DNA of 64,000 nt. Source: CAZODA01 sp964578485. Its GTDB lineage: Bacteria; Bacteroidota; Bacteroidia; Bacteroidales; Marinilabiliaceae. Below, in pieces: positions 43,913 to 52,947 of this stretch. Within the stretch, counting starts at the first letter, position 1. Each line of letters starts with the position of its first letter. The stretch spans positions 91,108 through 155,107 of the forward strand of contig CAZODA010000002.1 of NCBI GenBank assembly GCA_964578485.1, in the 5' to 3' direction. The position numbers and the translations under genes are program-made. The notes beneath the pieces are model-generated. The model had not been told where the DNA came from. It searched no databases and worked only from the letters and a program-made list of their open reading frames with translations.

Positions 43913-44132
43913 AAAAGGATATATTTAAAATTGGAACGATTAAAAAATGAAATAAAACATTCTTTTGAAAAAATAAAAAAACCCAATCATAATGATCGGG
44001 AGTCAACAATTTTTTACAATAAATTAAAAAATCAGCGCTTAAAAATTTTCTAGGGCAGAGAGTAAAAAAATCACCCTTATAGTGAGTATAATTACAGATA
44101 AAACTAATTTTATTTCCGGTATGCATTTTCAT
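43902..44132 (-). CDS. Candidate pyrL-like leader peptide, 76 aa, overlapping pyrB
   Basis: On the minus strand a frame runs from ATG 44132 (or 44126) through the terminator at 44000-43968 and stops at 43904-43902, eleven bases into pyrB. The peptide is rich in Phe, Tyr and Leu, encoded by U-rich codons around the hairpins. This is the layout of the E. coli pyrBI leader, where the leader ORF spans the attenuator and translating ribosomes close behind the polymerase prevent termination when UTP is low. The frame can be extended to 44186, but that start lies upstream of the candidate promoter. Coding is inferred from position only; no homology is known to me. Confidence 0.45.
   Translation of the reverse strand: MKMHTGNKISFICNYTHYKGDFFTLCPRKFLSADFLIYCKKLLTPDHYDWVFLFFQKNVLFHFLIVPILNISFYER
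43968..44000 (-). terminator. Intrinsic terminator / attenuator before pyrB
   Basis: On the minus strand CCCGATCA pairs with TGATTGGG over 8 bp (one G-U pair, 3-nt loop), followed by T7, A, T6. It lies inside the leader ORF, about 56 nt before the pyrB ATG. Confidence 0.75.
44064..44085 (-). promoter_or_regulatory. Possible pause hairpin in the pyrB leader
   Basis: TCAC (plus 44071-44074) pairs with GTGA (44082-44085) around a 7-nt loop, and on the minus strand seven T follow (44070-44064). A small hairpin with a U-tract upstream of the attenuator could serve as a UTP-sensitive pause site. The stem is short and may be chance. Confidence 0.35.
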
Positions 44133-44143
44133 TATTCTTAAAA

Positions 44144-44151
44144 CAAAAATA
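44144..44151 (-). promoter_or_regulatory. Candidate pyrBI promoter (-7 element)
   Basis: TATTTTTG on the minus strand fits TAnnTTTG. The expected start near 44137 would give about a 225-nt leader to pyrB and put the first leader ATG (44132) close to the 5' end. No -33 TTTG is seen. Confidence 0.4.
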
Positions 44152-44264
44152 ATGAAAAATATATTTATAGAGCTAAAAAATCTCAAGTATTAGTTAAAGA
44201 GTTTTATTGAAGATTTCCTTTTTACATGAGATTTGGTAATTTTGATTTCTTTAAATTATAAAAT

Positions 44265-45584
44265 ATGAACACACAGCAACTCCTATCAGAAGAATTAATC
44301 TCTTTTATAAATGAAGGTGCCAGTCCTTTTCATGTAGTTGATACTGCTTCAAAACTTTTGGAAGATTCAGGTTTTTCTCCTTTAAAATTAAATGAAGTAT
44401 GGAAGATCGAAAGGGGTGGAAAGTATTATACTACCAGCAATGATTCTGCTTTATTTGCCTTTGTAATTGGAAATGAAGAACCGGAAGATGTTGGTTTTCG
44501 AATTATTTCGGCTCACAGTGATTCTCCTGCCATTAAATTAAAGCCTGAACCTGAAATTACTGTCGATGATTATTTCATAAAATTAAACAGTGAAATATAT
44601 GGTGGAGCAGTTTTAATGAGCTGGCTCGACAGGCCACTTTCAATAGCAGGACGAGTAAGTTTAAAGAGTTCAGATCCCTTTCGTCCCAACAATCGGCTAA
44701 TTAACTTCAAACGTCCACTTGCCATAATTCCCGGTCTTGCAATACATTTAAACCGCTTGGTAAATGAAGGCTTAGCTCTAAAGCCTCAAAAGGATTTATT
44801 GCCCTTATTGGGAGTTTTACCGGAAGGGGGGTCATCAAAGGGATTACTTAACAAAATAATTGCCGATGAATTAGGAGTTGAGGCTTCTTCAATTCTTGAT
44901 CACGATTTAATTTTGTATGAATATAACAAAGGATGTATTATGGGACTCAATAAAGAATTTATTTCGAGTCCTAAGCTTGATAATCTTGCTATGGTTCATG
45001 CAGGTTTAAAAGCAATGTTAAACAGCAAGCAGGGAGTTGCAAGCCAAATGCTATGTATTTTCGATAATGAAGAAGTTGGCAGTGTATCGAAACAGGGAGC
45101 AGGTTCACCGGTTTTTCGTCATATTTATCAACGTATTCTTAATTCACTTGGCAAAAATAAAGAAGAATTTTTCCGCAGTATTTACTCTTCATTTATGATT
45201 TCGGCTGATATGGCTCATAGCCTGCATCCCAATTACCCCGAAAAATATGACCCTGTCATCTATCCTCACATAAACAAGGGGCCTGTAATAAAATTTTCTG
45301 CAAATCAGAAATATACCAGCGACAGTGATAGTGGTGCTGTATTTGAAATGTTATGCAAAAAGGCAGGAGTGCCTTATCAGAAGTTTGTAAATCATTCTGA
45401 TATTCCGGGAGGTTCTACCTTAGGGAATATTTCAACAGAACAGCTTGACATCCGCAGTGTTGATGTTGGTAATGCAATGCTTGCTATGCATTCAATCCGA
45501 GAACTTGCAGGAGTTGCCGATCATGAATATATGATCAAGGTATTTAAAACATTCTATGAAACAGATACCGGCAACCGCAATTAA
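44265..45584 (+). CDS. M18 family aminopeptidase
   Basis: A zinc aminopeptidase of the aspartyl/aminopeptidase I family, 439 aa. Motifs seen are SPFHVVDTASKLLEDSGF, the metal-binding SAHSDSPAIKLKP (first His-Asp), SWLDRPLSIAGRV, FDNEEVGSVSKQGAGSP (catalytic Glu and metal ligand), ISADMAHSLHPNYPEKYD, and HSDIPGGSTLGNI. A TAATTTTG element at 44237-44244 may be its promoter. It is divergent from pyrB. Confidence 0.92.
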   Translation: MNTQQLLSEELISFINEGASPFHVVDTASKLLEDSGFSPLKLNEVWKIERGGKYYTTSNDSALFAFVIGNEEPEDVGFRIISAHSDSPAIKLKPEPEITVDDYFIKLNSEIYGGAVLMSWLDRPLSIAGRVSLKSSDPFRPNNRLINFKRPLAIIPGLAIHLNRLVNEGLALKPQKDLLPLLGVLPEGGSSKGLLNKIIADELGVEASSILDHDLILYEYNKGCIMGLNKEFISSPKLDNLAMVHAGLKAMLNSKQGVASQMLCIFDNEEVGSVSKQGAGSPVFRHIYQRILNSLGKNKEEFFRSIYSSFMISADMAHSLHPNYPEKYDPVIYPHINKGPVIKFSANQKYTSDSDSGAVFEMLCKKAGVPYQKFVNHSDIPGGSTLGNISTEQLDIRSVDVGNAMLAMHSIRELAGVADHEYMIKVFKTFYETDTGNRN

Positions 45585-45675
45585 TCATTTGCAAGGAATT
45601 TAATTATTTAAAAATAAGATCAACAATTGCAGAATATTATTGAGCTTCTATTTTATTCTTTTGTCAATAATTATA

Positions 45676-48378
45676 TCAATTGTTTATTGAACGATAAACA
45701 ATGTTTTGCAATTCAGTTCTTATATTATCTTCAATTAAACGAGAATTATACTGTTGAGGATGAATACGATTGGATAAAAATATAAAAATCAAATTATATT
45801 TTGGATCTGCCCAAGCAATAGTGCCGGTAAATCCTGAATGTCCGTATGATAAGGGAGATACAAACTCACCGGCAGGACTCACCTTGTCGTCGTCAAACTC
45901 GGGTTTATCAAAACCTAAACCCCGTCTGTTTTCAGGATGTTGTTGACGGGTGAAAAACTCAACTGTTTCGCTGTTCAAATAGCGTCTATACCCATAGACG
46001 CCATTATTCAAATACATTTGCATTATTTTAGCAAGATCACCGGCATTACCAAATAAGCCGGCATGCCCTGCAACCCCACCAAATAGTGCAGCAGCCTGAT
46101 CATGAACATAAGCATGTATTAGTTGCTTTCTGAAAAACAAATCATTTTCTGTTGGTACGATACGATCTAAAGAGTATATTTTCCATGGATTAAAACAAAG
46201 TGAAGAAGCCCCAATAGTTTTATAAAATAAATTATCGCATAGAAGGTCTAACTTTTCTCCTGTTAGATTTTCCGTTATTTTTTGTAACAGCTGAAAGTTA
46301 ACATCACTATAACGATATGAATTATTTCTTAATTGGCTTGTAAAAATTTTGTGATATAAAGTATCAATAAAATTTTCATTTAAATATAACTCTGCAGCAA
46401 CGGGAACAGAAAATTTTAAATCTCTAATTTTACGAAACAAGTCATAACGTAAACTTGCATTTTTATTGGCATATAATTTATTTTCTACTCTAATAGAATA
46501 TAATGGGGAGCGCCGTCGGCTGAAAAGTGGGTCATCAATAAGGTCATAATCTATTGTTTCAAGATAATAAGGAATAGAAGCCGGAAAACCTGATTCATGC
46601 AGCAACAACTGCCTCATTGTAATATCTTTTTTATCTGTAGTATCGGCTTCCGGCAAAAAACTTCCTAAGGCATCGCAAAGTCTCCATCTTTGGTCATCAT
46701 ACAGCTTCATCAATACCGGCAGAGTAGCAACTACTTTTGTAACAGATGCCAGGTCATATAAATCGGTATTAGCAACAATTTTTGATTTTTCATAACTATG
46801 ATAGCCGTAACTTTTATTCCATACAACCACACCATTACGTGCAACAACAATCTGGGCACCCGGAGTTGCTTTATTTTTTATTGCATTTTCTATAAGCTTA
46901 TCGATATCTTTTAATTCTTCACTACTCATGCCAACTTCTTCGGGAATTCCATATTTTAGTCGGCCCTGCTGCTGATCTATTTGCCTTAAATTGATTTTAT
47001 TTTCGAGATCACTTAATTGTTCTTTCCTTTTGGTTTTTATTCCTCCAAAAGCTACTTGTGCCATTGAGCTCCATATATAAGGATGATTAATAGGCGACAT
47101 AATCAAAGCATCAGGCTGATAGATAGACCTCCTTAATGGCAAGTGATTTAAATCACCGGCCCATACAAACACCAATGCAGCATTCTTATGTTGCCTTTTT
47201 AAATTTTTAATCAGATTATCAATATCATTTGTAGAACCCTTACGGTCATCTAAAAGGCAAAATATAACATTATAATCACCTTCATTAGTGCATGTTGGAG
47301 TATAGACATAATTTGCTACCATGGATCTGAAATAGCTTGCAGAGTTTTCTGTATTATCAAAAAAACCAACTTTAATATCCATATCACTAAGCGGAAAAGG
47401 GAAATTGGCATTATTCTGCATAATACTAATGCTATTTTCATATATAGGTCTCAAAACTATGTCCTCCCCAGAATGGGAAAAATCAAGAGCATCACAAAAG
47501 TTATTATTTAAGGCCTCATATTTTATTGCAAGTGCAATTTTACATACACTTTCAAGTAAATTTTCCTTTAACCATCTTCCCTGAAATGCTGTTAAAAGCC
47601 TTTTAAAATCATAATCATAATTACTTGTCGATAACAGCATTTTATTTTCAAGCACTTGTTCAACCGACACTTCTGTCACAGGTCGATATCTATCGCTTGC
47701 AAATAAATCATTGGTTTTTTCTTTTATCAAAGATGATGACTGACTAATTTGTGGAAGTCGTGATGGCAGCAAACCAACAATTTGTTGTGGTGCCTTATAT
47801 ATTTTAACTCCTATGGCCTGCCGTCTATTTCCGGAATCAACAGAAGCAGGCAACCACATAACATCTTGCGATATTAAATATTTTGTTTCAACAATTTTTC
47901 CTCCTACCCACGATTTTGACTGCCTATATGATGTTGAAAAAAGATGATTTTTACTTTTAATCAACTGTTGTAGAAAAATATTTTTTAAAGTTGTCTTATC
48001 AATTGGATCAAGCATGAGTAATGACTGTTCTTCCGGAAATTTAAGTTCATTATTTTTAAGAGAAAAGCCATTTTTAATATCAGCAATAAAAAATGTGTTA
48101 AGGGGAAAATTTTCATCTTTTGTAGTTTGAAAAATATTTTCTGCCTTAGCGCGAATAAAACCCGGGGGTGGCAGCTTAACAGAGAAGCTTTCCAAGCTCG
48201 ACAAATCAGATTCGACTATTAATATCTGTGCTAATTTATGTTCTAAATCTAAAGTATGGTATATAGAATCAGCCCATTCTCTTGCTTCTTTTGAAAAAAC
48301 ATCAAGGGAAGTATTTTTATTTTCACCACTTAGCTCTAAGGAAAAAACAATTAGAAAACAAACAATCAGGATTCTCAT
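45676..48378 (-). CDS. Serine hydrolase (beta-lactamase family) with a degenerate GH3-like N-terminal half
   Basis: A 900-aa exported protein with signal peptide MRILIVCFLIVFSLELSG. Many Bacteroidota proteins of about 1000 aa fuse a GH3 (NagZ-like) N-terminus to a serine beta-lactamase domain. Here the opening EWADSIYHTLDLEHKLAQIL recalls the GH3 start, but no KHFPGHGD-type motif is present in the following 400 residues, so the glycosidase part looks degenerate. The C-terminal half (about 480-895) has SxxK as SVTK (LASVTKVVATL), the tyrosine motif as YSD, and HSGFTG. A TATATTTG element (48461-48454, minus) may be its promoter. It probably acts in wall recycling or as a peptidase-like hydrolase; unproven. 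Confidence 0.8.
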   Translation of the reverse strand: MRILIVCFLIVFSLELSGENKNTSLDVFSKEAREWADSIYHTLDLEHKLAQILIVESDLSSLESFSVKLPPPGFIRAKAENIFQTTKDENFPLNTFFIADIKNGFSLKNNELKFPEEQSLLMLDPIDKTTLKNIFLQQLIKSKNHLFSTSYRQSKSWVGGKIVETKYLISQDVMWLPASVDSGNRRQAIGVKIYKAPQQIVGLLPSRLPQISQSSSLIKEKTNDLFASDRYRPVTEVSVEQVLENKMLLSTSNYDYDFKRLLTAFQGRWLKENLLESVCKIALAIKYEALNNNFCDALDFSHSGEDIVLRPIYENSISIMQNNANFPFPLSDMDIKVGFFDNTENSASYFRSMVANYVYTPTCTNEGDYNVIFCLLDDRKGSTNDIDNLIKNLKRQHKNAALVFVWAGDLNHLPLRRSIYQPDALIMSPINHPYIWSSMAQVAFGGIKTKRKEQLSDLENKINLRQIDQQQGRLKYGIPEEVGMSSEELKDIDKLIENAIKNKATPGAQIVVARNGVVVWNKSYGYHSYEKSKIVANTDLYDLASVTKVVATLPVLMKLYDDQRWRLCDALGSFLPEADTTDKKDITMRQLLLHESGFPASIPYYLETIDYDLIDDPLFSRRRSPLYSIRVENKLYANKNASLRYDLFRKIRDLKFSVPVAAELYLNENFIDTLYHKIFTSQLRNNSYRYSDVNFQLLQKITENLTGEKLDLLCDNLFYKTIGASSLCFNPWKIYSLDRIVPTENDLFFRKQLIHAYVHDQAAALFGGVAGHAGLFGNAGDLAKIMQMYLNNGVYGYRRYLNSETVEFFTRQQHPENRRGLGFDKPEFDDDKVSPAGEFVSPLSYGHSGFTGTIAWADPKYNLIFIFLSNRIHPQQYNSRLIEDNIRTELQNIVYRSINN

Positions 48379-48728
48379 TTAATCAAACATTAACCAAGCA
48401 CATTACCACAATAAGCATAAAGCTGAATAAAAAAACAAACAATTAATATTATCCAAATATATCTTGTTTGTTATTAGAATAAAAAACAACAATAAAGCAT
48501 TAAAGATATAATTAAAAAGTCAATAATTTAACAACAAACAGCTAAGGCTTTTATTATTTTATCGATAAACAAAAGAAAATTATTCTATTTTTATAAAGCG
48601 AAAATAAAGAACGATATAATAAATATATTAATTAAAATATTCAGACTTTTTTTCCATTATATTAAAAATAATCCTATTTTTGAGGAATAAGCATTTTGTA
48701 TTAAGCCTTAATAAATTAATCATTCGCC
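48379..48728. other. AT-rich divergent intergenic region
   Basis: No gene or repeat is seen in these 350 bp. TATTTTTG at 48675-48682 fits the -7 consensus and probably starts the receiver gene; TATATTTG on the minus strand (48461-48454) faces the serine hydrolase gene. Confidence 0.45.
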
Positions 48729-49130
48729 ATGTCAGATAATTTGAGTAATGCATTAAATCAAAACTGGGAAGACAAAAACATTCTTGTTGTTGAAGATGTA
48801 GATACCAATAAAATATTTTTTGATGCAGCTTTACGTCGAACCAAAGCCAAGATTTTATGGGCCAAAGATGGTCAAGAAGCTATTGATATGTTCAAGGCCA
48901 ATGATATAGATCTTGTATTAATGGATTTGCAGTTACCGGTTATGGATGGTTATACAGCCACTCGTGAAATAAAAAAGATTAATCCAAAAATTCCTGTGAT
49001 TGCCCAAACTGCCCATGTTATGTCAGGTGAAAGAGAAAAAAGCTTGGAAGCAGGCTGTGACGATTATTTAGCCAAACCTATAAGATTGCAAATATTGATT
49101 GAAACTTTATCTAAATTTTTAAACGATTAA
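48729..49130 (+). CDS. Single-domain response regulator (CheY-like receiver)
   Basis: A 133-aa receiver domain with no output domain. It has the acidic pair ED in VVEDVDTNK, the phosphoacceptor Asp in LVLMDLQLPVMDGY (about residue 61), the Thr in AQTAHV, and the Lys in LAKPI. A histidine kinase or hybrid kinase elsewhere must phosphorylate it, since none is adjacent. Similarity is highest to receiver domains of hybrid kinases. Convergent with the OmpA-family gene 44 bp away. Confidence 0.92.
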   Translation: MSDNLSNALNQNWEDKNILVVEDVDTNKIFFDAALRRTKAKILWAKDGQEAIDMFKANDIDLVLMDLQLPVMDGYTATREIKKINPKIPVIAQTAHVMSGEREKSLEAGCDDYLAKPIRLQILIETLSKFLND

Positions 49131-49173
49131 TTTTAAGTTAGCCCTACATCCACATTTTATCAATCAGTATCAT

Positions 49174-51153
49174 TTAATTATCAAGAATTATAATTTCTGT
49201 TCTTCTGTTTTCAGCCCTTCCTTCATCAGTATTGTTATCTGCAATTGGTGCTTCCATACCAAAACCTTTATATTGCAGTCTCTCATTATCTATATCGCTT
49301 TCTACTAGATAGTTATAAACAGATCTTGCTCTATTTTCCGATAAACGTTGATTATATTCTTCTCCTCCAACATTATCGGTATGTCCTCCTATCAACAATC
49401 TCACTTGTTTATTGTCGTTTAAAAAGCGCACCAGGCCATCTAATTCAATTTTTGATTCATTTTGCAGGGTATATGAATTTGTATCAAAGAAGATATTTTC
49501 CAATATCATTTTTGCTCCTTCTCGTATAGGTTGAAGTCCTATATTCAATTTGTATGGTTTATCAAGTGAATGTTCTTTTGTAAGGTTGAAGTGTCCTGAA
49601 TAGAACATATATCCCGGATGGTCAACTCTAAATGCATATTGTCCGCCCACAGGCAAAACAACCAAGAAGTCTCCTGAGAAGCGATTACTCTTTGTAGTAA
49701 CAATGACCTTACCCGACGACAGTTCAATTAATTCAAAGTCGGCGGGCAAAATAAAGCCTGTTTCTATATCAAAGACTCTTCCGCTCACATAAAGTACAGG
49801 ATCAGGTTGCAATGATTTAGGCAGATTAAAAGAGTAGATATTTTTACTATTTTGTCCTTCCTCTCTCCCATCACTTGCAAAATATGCTTTATCGCCACGT
49901 GCATTAATTACAAGGCCTATTTCATCGCCCTGTGTATTAATAGGATAGCCTAAATTTACCGGTAAGTACCAATCATCATCAGTTTTTCGCCTGCTCACAA
50001 AAAGGTCCATTCCCCCTAATCCCGGCCATCCTTCAGAGGCAAAATATAATGTTTGATTATCATGGTGAATAAAAGGGGAACTTTCGTCCTTATTGGTATT
50101 GATATTGGGGCCTAAATTTTTCACTTTCCCAAAAACCGGTACTCCCTTCTCATTAATTTTTTGTATTGTAGCCTGCCATATATCCTTTCCTCCTTTGCCT
50201 CCCGGTCTGTTACTGACAAAAAATAAAGTTTTGCCATCGGCACTAAATGAGGGTTGACTTTCCCAGTATGGTGAATTCACCGGTGAGCCAATATTTACGG
50301 GCTCATTCCAGCCATCATCTGTTTTTTGTGAAAAATAAATATCACAGCTTCCATGTCCGTCAGCACGCCCACATGCGGTAAAAAACATCCAATTTCCATC
50401 TGCACTTAAAGCTTGTGCACCTTCATTTCCTGAGGTATTGATATTTCCGGGTAAGGGAATTCTTCTCAACCAATTACCTTTTTCATCACGCATTGAAACA
50501 TAAAAATCCTCTCTAAAATAAACAGAAGTCGTTGGCAAATCACGTGTTCTGAAAAGTTCAGGATCTTTGGGCACAAGCACTGTAAACACGAGGGTTTGCT
50601 CATCGGCAGTTATACTTGGCCAATATTCATCATAATCGCTGTTTATACTATCGCCAAGGGATGTCAATTTGATATCAAAAGGATTATTCATTGCTTCTTC
50701 AGCAAATTTTGCTCTTTCAATCCAATCAGTGATTAAATCTTTTCTTTTTTCATCCTCATAATACTTTTGATATTTCTCTAAATAGTTTATTGCATTTAAA
50801 TAATGACCTGCATGATATGAAGCTACACCAATATTGTAGTATGTAAGAGGAAAAAATGCAGAATCGATTTTAACTGCTTGCTGCAGAATTTCCATTTCTT
50901 TTTCAAATTCGCGTTTACTATTATAAATATCACCTAATACTAAATAGGCTTCTATAAAATCCTTGTCTCGAGAAATAGCACGTAATAACGCACCCTCAGC
51001 CTCAACAATTTTATCTTTACTATAATATTCTCGTGCCTCCTCATACAAACGAATTGCTCCTTTATTGCGAGATGATAAGTTAGCCTGACCAAAAACTCCG
51101 GAAGCCAACAAAGGCATGAAAGTTATTAGAGCAATTAATACTGTTTTTCTCAT
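49174..51153 (-). CDS. OmpA-family protein with TPR, PD40 and regulatory-like domains (PorE-like)
   Basis: A 659-aa outer-membrane protein with signal peptide (about 1-22). In order: TPR helices (about 25-150, with EEAREYYSKDKIVEAEGALLRAI), a WD40/PD40-type propeller (about 190-430, with repeated LxxDGxWMFFTA and FSADGKTLFFVSNRPGG strands), a carboxypeptidase-regulatory-like beta domain (about 450-530), and an OmpA C-terminal domain (about 555-659, GGHTDNVGGEEYNQRLSENRA). This architecture is that of PorE, a component of T9SS linked to peptidoglycan. Paralogues with this layout are common in Bacteroidota, so identity with PorE is a suggestion only. Confidence 0.82.
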   Translation of the reverse strand: MRKTVLIALITFMPLLASGVFGQANLSSRNKGAIRLYEEAREYYSKDKIVEAEGALLRAISRDKDFIEAYLVLGDIYNSKREFEKEMEILQQAVKIDSAFFPLTYYNIGVASYHAGHYLNAINYLEKYQKYYEDEKRKDLITDWIERAKFAEEAMNNPFDIKLTSLGDSINSDYDEYWPSITADEQTLVFTVLVPKDPELFRTRDLPTTSVYFREDFYVSMRDEKGNWLRRIPLPGNINTSGNEGAQALSADGNWMFFTACGRADGHGSCDIYFSQKTDDGWNEPVNIGSPVNSPYWESQPSFSADGKTLFFVSNRPGGKGGKDIWQATIQKINEKGVPVFGKVKNLGPNINTNKDESSPFIHHDNQTLYFASEGWPGLGGMDLFVSRRKTDDDWYLPVNLGYPINTQGDEIGLVINARGDKAYFASDGREEGQNSKNIYSFNLPKSLQPDPVLYVSGRVFDIETGFILPADFELIELSSGKVIVTTKSNRFSGDFLVVLPVGGQYAFRVDHPGYMFYSGHFNLTKEHSLDKPYKLNIGLQPIREGAKMILENIFFDTNSYTLQNESKIELDGLVRFLNDNKQVRLLIGGHTDNVGGEEYNQRLSENRARSVYNYLVESDIDNERLQYKGFGMEAPIADNNTDEGRAENRRTEIIILDN

Positions 51154-51206
51154 TATTCAAATGTCACATTAAAATCGCAAGAAACAGCTTGATGATTTAT
51201 TTTAGT

Positions 51207-51941
51207 TTATAAAGCTGTTGCTATTACTGAGCGAGTTTTTTCCATCAACTCAAAAATATTATTTTCATAATCGGAAGTTTTAATCATTGGATGAATCACC
51301 AAAGCCGCCTTTCCCGGCATAATATTCATGAAACCATTCCTTTTAATTTTATAACTATTCTGAATAGTTATAGGTAAAATATCTAATTCCAAATCAAGAG
51401 CCAATTTAAAAGCTCCCTTTTTAAAATTACGCATTTCAGAAGACCGGCTACGTGTACCTTCCGGAAAGATTAATACGGAAGTTCCATCAACAAGTTTTAG
51501 TTTTGCTTCTTGAAGTGATTCTAAAGCAGCTCGTGGAGAGGAACGATCAAGGAAAATATGCCCGACTTTTTCACTTGCCAAGCCAATAAAAGGGACTTTT
51601 CGAAGTTCCTTTTTCATCATCCACCTGAAGTCTAGTGGCAAATATGCATATAAAAGAAAAATATCAAAGCCTGTTTGATGATTTGCCACTATCACATAAG
51701 ATTTTTTTTCCTCTACATTGTCCTTTCCTATAAGTTTTACCCTCACAGGCGTGAGCCAACATGTTACTTTGGCCCAGGTTTTACCCATCATACTACCCAT
51801 GTAAGGAGAAACAAAAATTGAAAACACAGTTGCCAGAGTAGCAAAAAGCACTGAGTTTACAAGCATTAAAGGTGTAAATATCAGCCATTTATATGGCTGA
51901 TAGATCCAATACTTAAAAGGAAACTTCAAAAAATAAGGCAT
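51207..51941 (-). CDS. plsC: 1-acyl-sn-glycerol-3-phosphate acyltransferase
   Basis: PlsC makes phosphatidic acid in phospholipid synthesis. The 244-aa protein has one or two N-terminal membrane segments (about 20-45), the HX4D catalytic motif in VANHQTGFDIF (about 87), and FPEGTRSRS (about 160). It follows a terminator-like hairpin and is on the same strand as the OmpA-family gene 53 bp downstream. Confidence 0.9.
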   Translation of the reverse strand: MPYFLKFPFKYWIYQPYKWLIFTPLMLVNSVLFATLATVFSIFVSPYMGSMMGKTWAKVTCWLTPVRVKLIGKDNVEEKKSYVIVANHQTGFDIFLLYAYLPLDFRWMMKKELRKVPFIGLASEKVGHIFLDRSSPRAALESLQEAKLKLVDGTSVLIFPEGTRSRSSEMRNFKKGAFKLALDLELDILPITIQNSYKIKRNGFMNIMPGKAALVIHPMIKTSDYENNIFELMEKTRSVIATAL

Positions 51942-51964
51942 TTTCGATATAAATTGATGTCATT

Positions 51965-51994
51965 AAAAAAACGCCTTTATTTAGTAAATAAAGG
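51965..51994 (-). terminator. Terminator upstream of plsC
   Basis: A perfect 9-bp stem, CCTTTATTT (51974-51982) with AAATAAAGG (51986-51994), has a 3-nt loop. On the minus strand CG and seven T follow (51971-51965). It lies 24-53 bp before the plsC ATG and about 60 bp after the DUF3078 gene, so it ends that operon. Confidence 0.7.
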
Positions 51995-51995
51995 A

Positions 51996-52019
51996 CACAT
52001 CTTAAATATCTCAGATGTG
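51996..52019. repeat. Second hairpin beside the plsC terminator
   Basis: CACATCT (51996-52002) pairs with AGATGTG (52013-52019) around a 10-nt loop, directly after the terminator hairpin (1-bp gap). Role unknown. Confidence 0.4.
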
Positions 52020-52054
52020 CATATTTTCAAATCACCTATCAGTGATATTATATT

Positions 52055-52936
52055 TTAAAATCCATAAGTGAGGCCAAAACCCAATAATTGTTTTGATTGT
52101 ATGCGTGCTCCTCTAATATTTCCTTCTGAATCGACATATTTTATATCATCATCATAAAGCAGATTTACTGAAAACAGAGCTGTTAAATATTTATTGATTT
52201 TCATATTTAGTCTTGCTTCCCAGTCCACATCAATATGTTGTGGATTATCGGCCAAATTGGAAAACAAGTCGATACGCGTGACAAAGTCAACATTTTTTAT
52301 CAGGTCCTTTTTTTGATATACAGATTTTACCAATGCTCCAAATTCACCTCTAAATTTATCTCCCGGATCAACACCAAAAGCACCTGCATTAGACAAGTCA
52401 TCATCCATCACTAAGGTCATTTTTGCTGTCAATGGTGATAGATAAAGCGAGAATTCATCATTTCTTTTATAATCCATCCCCAGGGAAGCAGTTAAATAGC
52501 CCGGTGCTAAAAGTTCTGATATTATTATTGAATTTGTCGGTGGATCTTGGTATCCTGTTGTCATTTGCGTTTTAAAATCAAGCAATCCCGAATAAAACCA
52601 ATTCCCACCCGAATGGTATCCATATTTTGAAGTAAGCAAAATACGGTCATCACTTTTAATAAGTTTTTCAGACCCTTGTCTTGTCAATCCATATCCTAAG
52701 ACAAAGCTGTTATCCCAGGCATGTTTCTCTTTTTTATAATTTACAAAAGCATCAAAAAGGAAATTTCCTGCCTGCGAATTTTGACCTCCGGCGGCCCAAT
52801 TTCCAAAAGATACTTGGGAGAAGGTCAGTGATATATTACCACCATTTTTCCAGTTTGGAATAGTATCCTGTATATCTTCTGCTTTAACATTTATAAAAGC
52901 AAAAGCAAAAATAAATAAGGAAAGAACATGCTTCAT
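52055..52936 (-). CDS. DUF3078 domain outer-membrane protein
   Basis: A 293-aa protein with signal peptide (MKHVLSLFIFAFAFINVKA) and alternating beta strands (GGNISLTFSQVSFGNWAAGGQNS, LLGFGLTYGF at the end), fitting the Bacteroidota DUF3078 family, probably a beta-barrel. Function is unknown. It is last in a run of minus-strand genes (nrnA, FKBP-like lipoproteins, NigD-like) and follows the NigD-like gene by 11 bp. Confidence 0.82.
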   Translation of the reverse strand: MKHVLSLFIFAFAFINVKAEDIQDTIPNWKNGGNISLTFSQVSFGNWAAGGQNSQAGNFLFDAFVNYKKEKHAWDNSFVLGYGLTRQGSEKLIKSDDRILLTSKYGYHSGGNWFYSGLLDFKTQMTTGYQDPPTNSIIISELLAPGYLTASLGMDYKRNDEFSLYLSPLTAKMTLVMDDDLSNAGAFGVDPGDKFRGEFGALVKSVYQKKDLIKNVDFVTRIDLFSNLADNPQHIDVDWEARLNMKINKYLTALFSVNLLYDDDIKYVDSEGNIRGARIQSKQLLGFGLTYGF

Positions 52937-52947
52937 TTTAACTTGGT

